Shown: positions 1 through 5,750 of the stretch, piece by piece | Position numbering within the stretch: position 1 is the stretch's first letter | How the letters are laid out: every line of letters begins with the position of its first letter | DNA from: Damh-18 sp964570795 | GTDB lineage: Bacteria; Patescibacteriota; Minisyncoccia; Phycocordibacterales; UBA918 | Reading direction: 5' to 3' | Length of the DNA: 22,571 bases | Assembly (NCBI GenBank): GCA_964570795.1 | Contig: CAZMYZ010000012.1 | Span: 1 to 22,571 of the forward strand | Translations under genes and position numbers: made by a program | The notes under the pieces: model-generated | The model's input: the letters and a program-made list of their open reading frames with translations, nothing else | Told to the model about the DNA's origin: nothing | Databases searched by the model: none

Positions 1-89
1 CGTCTGCCATGGGTCTAAACCCATTCGACTTGCATGCCTCATCCACGCCGCCAGCGTTCACCCTGAGCTAGGATCAAACTCTAAGTTAA
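1..89 (-). rRNA. rrs: 16S ribosomal RNA, 5' end only
   Basis: Read on the minus strand, the sequence contains the universal 16S opening AGAGTTTGATC followed by GCTCAG, GAACGCTGGCGGC and GCATGCAAGTCGA. The first A of AGAGTTTGATC is base 82, so by E. coli numbering the mature 5' end is near base 89. Only about 90 nt are present and the gene leaves the window on the left. The GGATGAGGCATGCAAG variant is of the kind seen in Parcubacteria, but the fragment is too short to place the organism. Confidence 0.95.
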
Positions 90-453
90 AACAGGATCTC
101 TACCACCGAAGTGATAGGCGATCTTGCGTTTGAGAGCATATGGAAATGTGTACTAACATTCCCGCTCATCAAACTATTTCCAAGGATAAGACAAAAGAGA
201 ATGCACGTTTCCAAAATAAATTCTGGGAACATGATAATGCTTTTGTCTTAACATTTTTGTTTTGCTGATGCATACCGTTCTGTATATTTTTTAAAAACAC
301 ACAAAACTAAAGTATGTACTATATATGATGTTGCTTCATCATATATACTTATTCAATTATCAAACGACAGATGTTCTCGTTCGAAGGACTGGACTTCCTG
401 CACGCGAAGCGCAGAAAAAAGCCGTATGTAACCCCCGATGAACAATGACAAGC
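90..453 (-). other. 16S rRNA leader, about 350 nt, with three strong hairpins
   Basis: This stretch has no gene. It is the transcribed leader between the rRNA promoter and the 16S 5' end. On the minus strand it holds an imperfect hairpin at 94-122 capped by a C(UUCG)G tetraloop just before 16S, an 11-bp inverted repeat with arms 187-197 and 240-250 (TAAGACAAAAG and its complement), and a perfect 11-bp AT-rich inverted repeat at 320-347 with a 6-nt loop. Long rRNA leaders usually carry processing stems and antitermination signals. I see the stems but no clear boxA. Confidence 0.6.
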
Positions 454-481
454 ATTATACAGATGCATTTAAAATTTGCAA
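454..481 (-). promoter_or_regulatory. Probable rRNA promoter
   Basis: On the minus strand, TTGCAA (bases 476-481, 4 of 6 to the -35 consensus) is followed after 16 nt by a perfect TATAAT (454-459). Transcription would start near 447 and run through the leader into 16S. It lies just downstream of the terminator of the neighbouring gene, so 16S seems to be the first gene of its own unit. Confidence 0.6.
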
Positions 482-503
482 GTACTTCAAGTGGAAATAA
501 AGA

Positions 504-534
504 AAAAGGGCCCCAGCGATGACGCGGGGGCCCT
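504..534 (-). terminator. Intrinsic terminator of the L,D-transpeptidase gene
   Basis: A GC-rich hairpin has arms AGGGCCCC (507-514) and GGGGGCCCT (526-534). On the minus strand it is followed by TTTTTCTTTATTT. It lies 20 nt after the stop of the 555-1340 gene. Confidence 0.85.
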
Positions 535-554
535 ATATTTTTGTACTTTTTCAC

Positions 555-1340
555 CTATTCTGCGGAAATAACTACCTGTTTTTCATCCTTTTCTTGTGGC
601 ACTTTGCCACGAAATGCAACAATCTCAATCCCCTCTTTGACCGCGTTCGGCCCGAGAAGCGTAATGAGATTTTTGATTGCGTCATTCATTAGGCGCGTGC
701 ACCCATGGGTCTTTTCTGTCCAAAACTGCCCGCGGGCATACCCTTCGACACCATGGAGTTTATTCAACTCCCATCCCGGTGTATCCCACGCCATATCGAA
801 TCGCCAATCACCCATAGCATTGAGTGGGTGCCCGTGTGGCATACATCCGGGAAGGTCTGGATGTTCCTGACGAACCGTTCCACCAACTTTTGGACACCAA
901 GTTGGTTTTTCGACGATACGTAAGACCTTGCCACGCACAACCTCCTTCGGAAGTATGCTTGGGTGTGGCGTCATCACCGCATAGCCAACGACCGGCTCAT
1001 AGATACCTGCGGGTGAACGACGGTAGTACGTAAGTTCCTTCGTCGTGTAATTGACAAAGATGGCATGCACCTGCGTCGAAGCCAGAGGCTTCGACGCAGG
1101 TGGAGTAAACACCCCACCAACAACCTCTTGCCCACTTTCGGTTACATTGACCGTGAAGCGTCCATACGTGAGTGTTTCCACGACTGATTCCGGAACTGCA
1201 GGAGTATATCCTGAAGTCCACATGGGTGGCGTACTTTCTGTAGCATGTACCGCAGGTGCCTTCATGGACGTAAATCGCACGCTGCTGCACCCAGCAAGGA
1301 AAAACGTGGCCAGAAGCCATACTACAATTCTTGTGACCAT
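555..1340 (-). CDS. L,D-transpeptidase (YkuD family) lipoprotein
   Basis: This predicted cell-wall enzyme of 261 aa would cross-link or modify peptidoglycan outside the membrane. Residues 1-18 form a lipoprotein signal ending in the lipobox LAGC, with Cys18 lipidated. The YkuD catalytic signature is visible: His197-Gly198, then Thr-His-Gly-Cys-Thr-Arg (211-216), with Cys214 as the likely nucleophile, His212 and Arg216. The start ATG is set by AGGAGG seven bases upstream. The gene is monocistronic, between its own extended -10 promoter and terminator. Residues 81-92 are encoded by a perfect 35-bp inverted repeat, which is unusual inside a CDS. Family assignment is firm from the motif. The exact reaction (3-3 cross-links, lipoprotein anchoring or a carboxypeptidase-like role) cannot be told. 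Confidence 0.85.
   Translation of the reverse strand: MVTRIVVWLLATFFLAGCSSVRFTSMKAPAVHATESTPPMWTSGYTPAVPESVVETLTYGRFTVNVTESGQEVVGGVFTPPASKPLASTQVHAIFVNYTTKELTYYRRSPAGIYEPVVGYAVMTPHPSILPKEVVRGKVLRIVEKPTWCPKVGGTVRQEHPDLPGCMPHGHPLNAMGDWRFDMAWDTPGWELNKLHGVEGYARGQFWTEKTHGCTRLMNDAIKNLITLLGPNAVKEGIEIVAFRGKVPQEKDEKQVVISAE
1068..1102. repeat. Perfect 16-bp inverted repeat inside the L,D-transpeptidase gene
   Basis: The arms at 1068-1083 (CACCTGCGTCGAAGCC) and 1087-1102 are exact complements around the 3-nt loop AGA. On the coding strand it spells the P-A-S-K-P-L-A-S-T-Q-V stretch between the N-terminal linker and the catalytic domain. Confidence 0.9.
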
Positions 1341-1384
1341 GGTGGCCTCCTCGAAAAGAGAAAATGAATAGAACGACTGACGAG

Positions 1385-1393
1385 ATTATAACA
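1385..1393 (-). promoter_or_regulatory. Extended -10 promoter of the L,D-transpeptidase gene
   Basis: On the minus strand TGTTATAAT is a perfect extended -10 (TATAAT at 1385-1390). Transcription should start near 1378, giving a leader of about 38 nt that carries the AGGAGG ribosome-binding site. Confidence 0.65.
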
Positions 1394-1399
1394 CATTTT

Positions 1400-1435
1400 T
1401 ATAAAAAAGAAAGACCCTGCCGAAGCGAGGGTCTT
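1400..1435 (-). terminator. Intrinsic terminator of the three-gene secreted-protein unit
   Basis: The hairpin AAGACCCT (1411-1418) and AGGGTCTT (1428-1435) is followed on the minus strand by TCTTTTTTAT. It closes the transcript that contains the 3300, 2956 and 2406 starts. A second hairpin (GCGGC..GACC..GGTC..GCCGC, about 1483-1505) lies between it and the stop codon at 1513. Confidence 0.8.
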
Positions 1436-1512
1436 AGAGAGAACAAGTACTACGAAAGATATACGCAAGAACGTTGGTGAGAGCGGCCGACCGAAGGTCT
1501 GCCGCGACCCAC

Positions 1513-2406
1513 TCATGCTGCACGACGTTCCTGAGCATCAGTCACGCTCGGAGAAACGATATGTGGCACCGCGCCACGTTGTGGCGCAGGAGCCTTTCCC
1601 TTGCGGAACACAACAACGGCCATCACACAGAGTACGAATGCCATGGTGAGCAGTACTCCAAGTACCACGTTGCCCCAAGCAACAATCGGCGACTTTTCGA
1701 TGCCGGTGACGCGCTTGTCGAGAGAGCCGACTTTCGCATCGGTCGCATTCGCCTTGGCATCAGTTGCTTCGACTTTTTTCTCCAGCGCTTCAAAGCGGGA
1801 TTCAATTATTTCGTTGCGCGTGGCCAATTCTTTTTCCTGCACACTCAGTATCACCTCAACGTCTTTCTTGGTCATCGGTTCATTACCCTTCTCATAGAGT
1901 GCATCGAAGCGCTTTTTGAGAGAGGCGAGACCGGTGGTAAGGGTGTTGAGCGCCGTGTTTTCCTGCGGAGCGGCGACAGCCACCTTCGCTTCTGGTGCCG
2001 GAGCGGAAACCTTGGGAGTTTCTGCAACTACCGACCCTGTAGAAATATCTGCGAGCCAGAAGCCGACGCCCTGCCCTTGAGCACGGAAACTGTCCAAAGT
2101 GATCGTACTGCCGAGATTATTGCGCGCAAGGAAGATACCTTGGCATTTTTCTGCAGTACCGTACTTTCGTACCAGTGCGGCGTGGTTTTGCTCCCCGAAC
2201 GCACATGCCGCCTCGGCCAATACTTTGGTGTCGAAGAATTCCACACCCTGCTCTTTCTGAAGTTTTTCCATTTTTTCAAGACTGCTCTTGAAAACCTGGA
2301 AACCCTCCCCAGACATTGTCACGAATACTCGTGCATCCGCAGCGAAAGCCGAGAACGAAACCAGCATAATCGCAATCAGTGCGACAAAATTTTTCCACGT
2401 TTTCAT
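1513..2406 (-). CDS. Secreted coiled-coil protein with C-terminal membrane anchor, unknown function
   Basis: I do not recognise this 297-aa protein. Residues 1-22 are a signal peptide (cleavage after SFSAFA). Residues 23-120 form a compact domain with two cysteines (68 and 88) that could form a disulfide. Residues about 120-148 are an Ala/Pro/Val linker. Residues about 150-238 are a charged, heptad-like coiled coil (repeats of the ATDAK type). Residues about 244-267 are a transmembrane helix, followed by a basic, Pro/Ala-rich tail of about 30 residues, probably cytoplasmic. The predicted topology is an external head on a coiled-coil stalk held in the membrane. ATG 2406 has GGAAGGA upstream. 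It is the last gene of a three-gene unit with two other exported proteins. Confidence 0.8.
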   Translation of the reverse strand: MKTWKNFVALIAIMLVSFSAFAADARVFVTMSGEGFQVFKSSLEKMEKLQKEQGVEFFDTKVLAEAACAFGEQNHAALVRKYGTAEKCQGIFLARNNLGSTITLDSFRAQGQGVGFWLADISTGSVVAETPKVSAPAPEAKVAVAAPQENTALNTLTTGLASLKKRFDALYEKGNEPMTKKDVEVILSVQEKELATRNEIIESRFEALEKKVEATDAKANATDAKVGSLDKRVTGIEKSPIVAWGNVVLGVLLTMAFVLCVMAVVVFRKGKAPAPQRGAVPHIVSPSVTDAQERRAA

Positions 2407-2441
2407 CTTTTTTCCTTCCTTTCATTTTGGAGGGATGTCGC

Positions 2442-2458
2442 GGCGGGCTTCGCCCGCC
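2442..2458. repeat. Short GC hairpin in the spacer between two secreted-protein genes
   Basis: GGCGGGC, loop TTC, GCCCGCC lies between the stop at 2471 and the SD of the next gene. No T-run follows on the minus strand, so it is more likely an mRNA stability or processing stem than a terminator. Confidence 0.5.
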
Positions 2459-2470
2459 ACTACCATTTGC

Positions 2471-2956
2471 TTATTGTGCCAAACACGCACCAGTGCACGC
2501 TGCACCGGCGCCAATGTTTGCGTCTATCGCGGCACCCGCAGAGGCACCAGATTTCGACAACGCGGCGGCAGAGCCACCTTGGATGTAGAAATTATTGCCA
2601 CAATTGGAACCGCGACAACCGGCATCAGACATGATGCGAGCAGCTGCAGTAGTTCCCAAAGCGGTCACCCCCGCAGTTACACCACCACTGACGGCACCAA
2701 CAATTGCTTGACCAGCAACCGTGGGACCAACAGCGACGTCACGCGGTTTGACGAGTTTGGGGTTGACGAGTTTTCCATCCTCGGTTACCCCGTCGACGCT
2801 GTAGTTGCTGATGATTGTCGCTGAACGGTCGAGACCGTCCTTGACAGTCACCGCCTCCACCCACGTACCGTCGGCCAGAGGCTTTACGCTGGCACAGCCG
2901 GCGAGCAGCAACATTGCAATCGCCATGAGCAATGCGCGAACAATCGTGTTTTTCAT
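2471..2956 (-). CDS. Small lipoprotein, unknown function
   Basis: This is a 161-aa lipoprotein I cannot assign. Residues 1-21 (MKNTIVRALLMAIAMLLLAGC) are a typical lipoprotein signal with LLAGC and lipidated Cys21. The rest has a charged N-terminal half (VKDGLDRSATIISNYSVDG) and an Ala/Gly/Val-rich second half that may fold as a small glycine-zipper-like segment (VGAVSGGVTAGVTALG), then Cys-containing stretches (AGCRGSNCGN, GACLAQ). A reading frame extends 7 codons upstream, but ATG 2956 is chosen because AAGGAG lies seven bases before it and the signal peptide starts there. It is the middle gene of the 3300-1513 unit. Confidence 0.8.
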   Translation of the reverse strand: MKNTIVRALLMAIAMLLLAGCASVKPLADGTWVEAVTVKDGLDRSATIISNYSVDGVTEDGKLVNPKLVKPRDVAVGPTVAGQAIVGAVSGGVTAGVTALGTTAAARIMSDAGCRGSNCGNNFYIQGGSAAALSKSGASAGAAIDANIGAGAACTGACLAQ

Positions 2957-2973
2957 GATGATTCTCCTTGAGG

Positions 2974-3300
2974 TCATTCACAGATTTGGATGGTTTGGAT
3001 GAGGGTGGTCGGAGTGCTTTGTGACAGCACCATGACTCCGGAAACAAAAAGTCCTTGAGTTGCACAGCAGCATCCAGACTGGATGAACTGCGCAACAACC
3101 GAAACACCTGGTGACTGCACCACAGAAGTATCCGCACTTCTCACCAACCTGCATTTTTTCACAGGGGGTGGAGGTGTTTCTACTTGTGGTGCAATGGGCA
3201 CCAATTTGGTCGGTACCTGCTTCCCAGGACCTGCAACGGCACCCTGGGCGCCGAGCAGTAAAGACAGCGCGCACGTGAGCGCTATTGCAAGATGTTTCAT
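2974..3300 (-). CDS. Small secreted Cys-rich protein, unknown function
   Basis: This is a 108-aa exported protein with no recognised family. Residues 1-23 are a signal peptide (cleavage after GAVA). Residues 24-48 are a Pro/Val/Lys linker (VETPPPPVKK). The remainder is a Thr/Ser/Val/Gln-rich domain with cysteines at 50, 77, 78, 79 and 107, including an unusual CCC triplet. ATG 3300 is chosen over an upstream in-frame start because AAAGGAAA lies just before it and the signal peptide begins there. It opens the three-gene unit; the next gene starts 17 bases after its stop. A disulfide-rich surface or shed peptide is possible but not shown. Confidence 0.75.
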   Translation of the reverse strand: MKHLAIALTCALSLLLGAQGAVAGPGKQVPTKLVPIAPQVETPPPPVKKCRLVRSADTSVVQSPGVSVVAQFIQSGCCCATQGLFVSGVMVLSQSTPTTLIQTIQICE

Positions 3301-3353
3301 CTTCTTTTCCTTTCGTAGTGTCAAAGAACGCGGAATGCGTCCGTTATGTCTCC

Positions 3354-3381
3354 ATTTTACCATACTTTAGAGAAAAAGCAA
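3354..3381 (-). promoter_or_regulatory. Promoter of the three-gene secreted-protein unit
   Basis: On the minus strand TTGCTT (3376-3381), 16 nt, then TAAAAT (3354-3359), preceded by TGG as an extended -10. The leader to ATG 3300 is about 48 nt and contains a small hairpin around GACGCATTCCGCGTTC. Confidence 0.55.
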
Positions 3382-3416
3382 GTACTTCACTTTTCCCTAG
3401 CACCCCACAAGAACAA

Positions 3417-3457
3417 TGAAAACCGCCTGAATCCAAAGAGGAGACAGGCGGCGGTTT
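3417..3457 (-). terminator. Terminator of the Gly/Asn-rich secreted-protein gene
   Basis: On the minus strand CCGCCTG and CAGGCGG form a stem (3445-3451 with 3423-3429) followed by TTTTCATTG. It separates the 3504-3944 gene from the promoter of the next unit. Confidence 0.7.
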
Positions 3458-3503
3458 GTGTCACACGCGGTGACGGGATTGGCTCAGGTGAGCCTTGGCA
3501 GCC

Positions 3504-3944
3504 TTAGTGGCCGGCCGGTGCGGACAGTGTCTTCGAGGTACTGAAACCGACGCCGACATTGGCGTTGCCGAAGCCACTAACCATTGCGGGCGTGTTGGAT
3601 GCACCACTCGCTGCCCAGCCGGTGGAAGTCGAAAGTTGGCCGGCAGAGAGGTCGACACTGAAGCCACCTGACTGGCAGGAAGGGCCGCACAGATTGCCGA
3701 CAGCACCCATTTCGACCAAACCCTTGGAAAAGCCGGTCTGATTGACACTGGAGCCGCCTTGCTGACCAGCAAAGACTGCTCCGGCTTCGCCGTTGTTCCA
3801 GGCGTTACCTTCGAGGTTGAAGCCAGAAATGGTGGGTGCCGGGGACTGAGGCGTAACGCAGCCGGTGCACGTGGCGGAAGCCGATGTGGACAGGCCGAGA
3901 CCGATGGCGATGATCATGAGCGCGGATTTGAGGAACGATTTCAT
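3504..3944 (-). CDS. Secreted Gly/Ser/Asn-rich protein, unknown function
   Basis: This is a 146-aa exported protein with no recognised family. Residues 1-24 are a signal peptide (cleavage after TSASA). The mature chain starts TCTGC (Cys26, Cys29) and has a second pair, Cys86 and Cys90, in CGPSC, so two disulfides are plausible. The rest is rich in Gly, Ser, Ala, Asn and Val with few charges, the composition of a beta-rich or self-assembling surface protein. ATG 3944 is supported by AGGAGA nine bases upstream. It has the strongest promoter in the window, a structured leader of about 115 nt and its own terminator, which together suggest high expression. Confidence 0.75.
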   Translation of the reverse strand: MKSFLKSALMIIAIGLGLSTSASATCTGCVTPQSPAPTISGFNLEGNAWNNGEAGAVFAGQQGGSSVNQTGFSKGLVEMGAVGNLCGPSCQSGGFSVDLSAGQLSTSTGWAASGASNTPAMVSGFGNANVGVGFSTSKTLSAPAGH

Positions 3945-4060
3945 GGTATTTCTCCTGAAAAATTGAACAAGCTGGAGTTGTATCGGTGCAGAATCTGCGC
4001 CGATAGAGATGCCCCGTCGAAACGGGGATCGGGAAATGTATTCCCCGCTCCAACAGAACT
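3945..4060 (-). promoter_or_regulatory. Structured 5' leader of the Gly/Asn-rich secreted-protein gene
   Basis: Between the predicted transcription start and ATG 3944 the minus strand folds into at least two stems: CCCCGTTTCGACGGGG (4010-4025) and ATCGG-GCAG-ATT-CTGC-CCGAT (about 3980-4003), plus GGGGAATACATTTCCC upstream. No known riboswitch motif is recognised. Confidence 0.5.
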
Positions 4061-4066
4061 GGCGAT

Positions 4067-4094
4067 AGTATACGTATATTTAAATATTTGTCAA
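4067..4094 (-). promoter_or_regulatory. Strong sigma70-type promoter
   Basis: On the minus strand a perfect TTGACA (4089-4094) is followed by a 16-nt AT-rich spacer and TATACT (4067-4072). It drives the 3504-3944 gene. Confidence 0.75.
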
Positions 4095-4135
4095 GCACCT
4101 GAAAATGGCTCTCCGTCAAGGGTTCCCCTTGTTGA

Positions 4136-4172
4136 GCAGCATGTAGCAAGGCGACGCCTTGCTACATGCTGC
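4136..4172. repeat. 37-bp near-perfect palindrome, 18-bp arms
   Basis: GCAGCATGTAGCAAGGCG at 4136-4153 is followed by one base and its exact complement. It lies upstream of the promoter at 4067-4094. There is no T-run on either side, so it does not look like an ordinary terminator. The stretch from here to the pilin gene has no other gene; bases 4254-4403 hold only two short palindromes (TGGTCATAGTGACCA and GGTCTCGAGAGACC) and nothing else I can name. Confidence 0.85.
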
Positions 4173-4221
4173 GTAGAATTTATGGTGCTTTTGCTGATAC
4201 AAAACTTCTAGGTTTTGGGAT

Positions 4222-4253
4222 ATGAAAAAAGACTATCGCATGCGATAGTCTTT
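4222..4253 (-). terminator. Probable terminator made of a 26-bp perfect palindrome
   Basis: AAAGACTATCGCA and its exact complement meet with no loop (4228-4253). On the minus strand the stem is followed by TTTTTTCAT, so it can end transcripts coming from the pilin-like gene at 4404. The distance of about 150 nt from the stop is long. Confidence 0.6.
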
Positions 4254-4403
4254 CGGAATTGGTGGTCATAGTGACCAAAGGGGGTGGTCTCGAGAGACCG
4301 AAGGAACAGGGTCGGCGCGTTGCTGACTCACTTATAGTAGCACTACAATTTAGCACCACAAGTATGCTCCTGTGGATAACTCTTCCCTACACGAGTATTC
4401 GCC

Positions 4404-4931
4404 CTATTCACACAATTTATACACGATATTATCAGTATCATAGGCACAAGAACCGTTGTTGAGCGCACCGTTTTTACCACAAGATACTATCACACTTGAA
4501 TCAGTGCTCGCGTCATCTACCCCCTTGCAGCCCTCTGTGGCGGCCATACACTGATAATCCTCATCGAGATAATACGGATGGCCCCACGGGTCTTGTACAT
4601 CCGTCATGTACGGACCATGCCAATTACTCCATCCATTCCCGTTACTTGTAAGTCCTGCAGCAGCGTCAGACAAATCAATCTCATTATTTCCCGGAAGTGA
4701 TGCACGACAAAGACTCACATCGCCGTTGGGGTAATATCCGGTATCATCAAAAAGTGTAGCAAAAGTGGTCTTGAGTGCACTTATTTCCATTACCGCATTT
4801 GCAACCTGTGCCTTGTCACGCGCCGTATTGAGTGAAGGAAGGATAACTGACGCAAGAATGCCGATAATAGCAATGACTACAAGTATTTCGATGATAGTGA
4901 ATCCCTTTTTATTTTCAATATGGATATGCAT
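4404..4931 (-). CDS. Type IV pilin-like prepilin
   Basis: This 175-aa protein has a class III (prepilin) signal. The short leader ends KKG10, followed by F11-T-I-I-E15, so the Glu at position 5 of the mature chain is present. The hydrophobic helix ILVVIAIIGILASVILPSL anchors it before processing. The C-terminal globular part contains DPWGHPYYLDEDYQC, which resembles the GspG/PilE-type pseudopilin fold (the DPWGxPY motif is typical of type II secretion major pseudopilins), and several cysteines. The start gives the usual leader of about 10 residues and has no SD, but an extended -10 lies 7 nt upstream. No assembly ATPase, prepilin peptidase or platform gene is in the window. It is divergent from pyrH. 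Confidence 0.9.
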   Translation of the reverse strand: MHIHIENKKGFTIIEILVVIAIIGILASVILPSLNTARDKAQVANAVMEISALKTTFATLFDDTGYYPNGDVSLCRASLPGNNEIDLSDAAAGLTSNGNGWSNWHGPYMTDVQDPWGHPYYLDEDYQCMAATEGCKGVDDASTDSSVIVSCGKNGALNNGSCAYDTDNIVYKLCE

Positions 4932-4938
4932 TATTCAT

Positions 4939-4987
4939 ATAATATCACGCCGGTTTGGTTGAGATTCTAGTTTCCCCAAGGTACACT
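4939..4987. promoter_or_regulatory. Divergent promoters for the pilin-like gene and pyrH
   Basis: On the plus strand TTGAGA (4959-4964), 17 nt, TACACT (4982-4987) ends 8 nt before the pyrH ATG. On the minus strand an extended -10 TGATATTAT (TATTAT at 4939-4944) ends 7 nt before the pilin ATG. Neither gene has an SD, so both mRNAs would begin at or next to the start codon. Confidence 0.6.
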
Positions 4988-4995
4988 ACGTACTA

Positions 4996-5694
4996 ATGCA
5001 AATACATGAAACCGTAGTGATGTCGGTGGGCGGGTCACTCATTGTGCCCGATGCGATTGACACACTTTTTTTAAGCGAACTAAGGAACCTCATAGAACGA
5101 CAAATCACCGTCCATAAGCGACGGTTTATTATTATTGCCGGCGGAGGGAGGACTGCGCGTCGCTACCAAGATGCGGCGGCGGCAGTCTCTGAACTTGACC
5201 CTGAAGACCTCGACTGGATGGGCATCCATGCGACGCGTCTTAATGGCCACCTTCTTCGTACTATCTTTCGCGATGTGGCACATCCCGTAATGATTACGAA
5301 TCCCGACGAAATCCTCGACGTACCCAAGGACACATCACTCATTATTGCAGCAGGTTACCGCCCTGGTGCGTCCACCGACCTTCGTGCTGTGCAGATTGCT
5401 ACAAACGTCGGCGCCACTAAGGTAATGAATCTTTCCAATATTGATTATGTATACACCGAGGACCCCCGAAAGAATCCTGCTGCTGAAAAAATAGAATCTA
5501 TCCGCTGGGCAGACTTTATGCGCCTCATCCCTACCGAGTGGAACCCGGGACTCTCCTCCCCTTTCGACCCTGTGGCCGCGCGCGCTGCGGAGGCACACGA
5601 CATAGAAGTAGCCATCATCAACGGCGAGAAAATTGCCGAGATAGAAAACTTTTTGGAGAATAGAGCATTTATAGGAACACTCATTCACGCGTAA
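4996..5694 (+). CDS. pyrH: UMP kinase, archaeal-like form
   Basis: This 232-aa amino-acid-kinase-family enzyme phosphorylates UMP to UDP in pyrimidine nucleotide synthesis in the cytoplasm. Visible motifs are SVGGS (10-14) and AGGGRTARRY (48-57) for phosphate binding, MGIHATRLNG (75-84) in the UMP site, GYRPGASTD (120-128), and NLSNIDYVYTEDPRK (145-159) in the ATP-binding segment. The SNIDYVYTxDPRK form resembles archaeal PyrH rather than the usual bacterial hexamer. The start at ATG 4996 has no SD but follows a -10 box by 8 nt. It is the only plus-strand gene in its area and ends at a shared bidirectional terminator. Confidence 0.92.
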   Translation: MQIHETVVMSVGGSLIVPDAIDTLFLSELRNLIERQITVHKRRFIIIAGGGRTARRYQDAAAAVSELDPEDLDWMGIHATRLNGHLLRTIFRDVAHPVMITNPDEILDVPKDTSLIIAAGYRPGASTDLRAVQIATNVGATKVMNLSNIDYVYTEDPRKNPAAEKIESIRWADFMRLIPTEWNPGLSSPFDPVAARAAEAHDIEVAIINGEKIAEIENFLENRAFIGTLIHA

Positions 5695-5700
5695 ATTCGA

Positions 5701-5737
5701 AAATCCCCTGCGAAGACAAAGTCTTCGCAGGGGATTT
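5701..5737. terminator. Bidirectional terminator between pyrH and the LysM gene
   Basis: A perfect 17-bp stem (AAATCCCCTGCGAAGAC, loop AAA, exact complement) is flanked by T-runs on both strands. It serves pyrH (plus) and the 5751-9116 gene (minus). Confidence 0.9.
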
Positions 5738-5750
5738 TTAGTTGATCATT

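Noticed and set aside
360..554. Small minus-strand frame of 64 codons
   Set aside because: It covers the terminator and the rRNA promoter region and has no family or convincing start.
1474..2634. Plus-strand open frame of 386 codons
   Set aside because: It is antisense to the coiled-coil protein gene, has a His/Arg/Cys/Phe-rich composition without any domain, and no ribosome-binding site. The minus-strand gene has a signal peptide, an SD and a terminator.
4254..4403. Possible tRNA or small RNA after the pilin gene
   Set aside because: Two short palindromes are present, but there is no T-loop GTTCGANTC, no cloverleaf and no promoter. No tRNA gene was found anywhere in the window.
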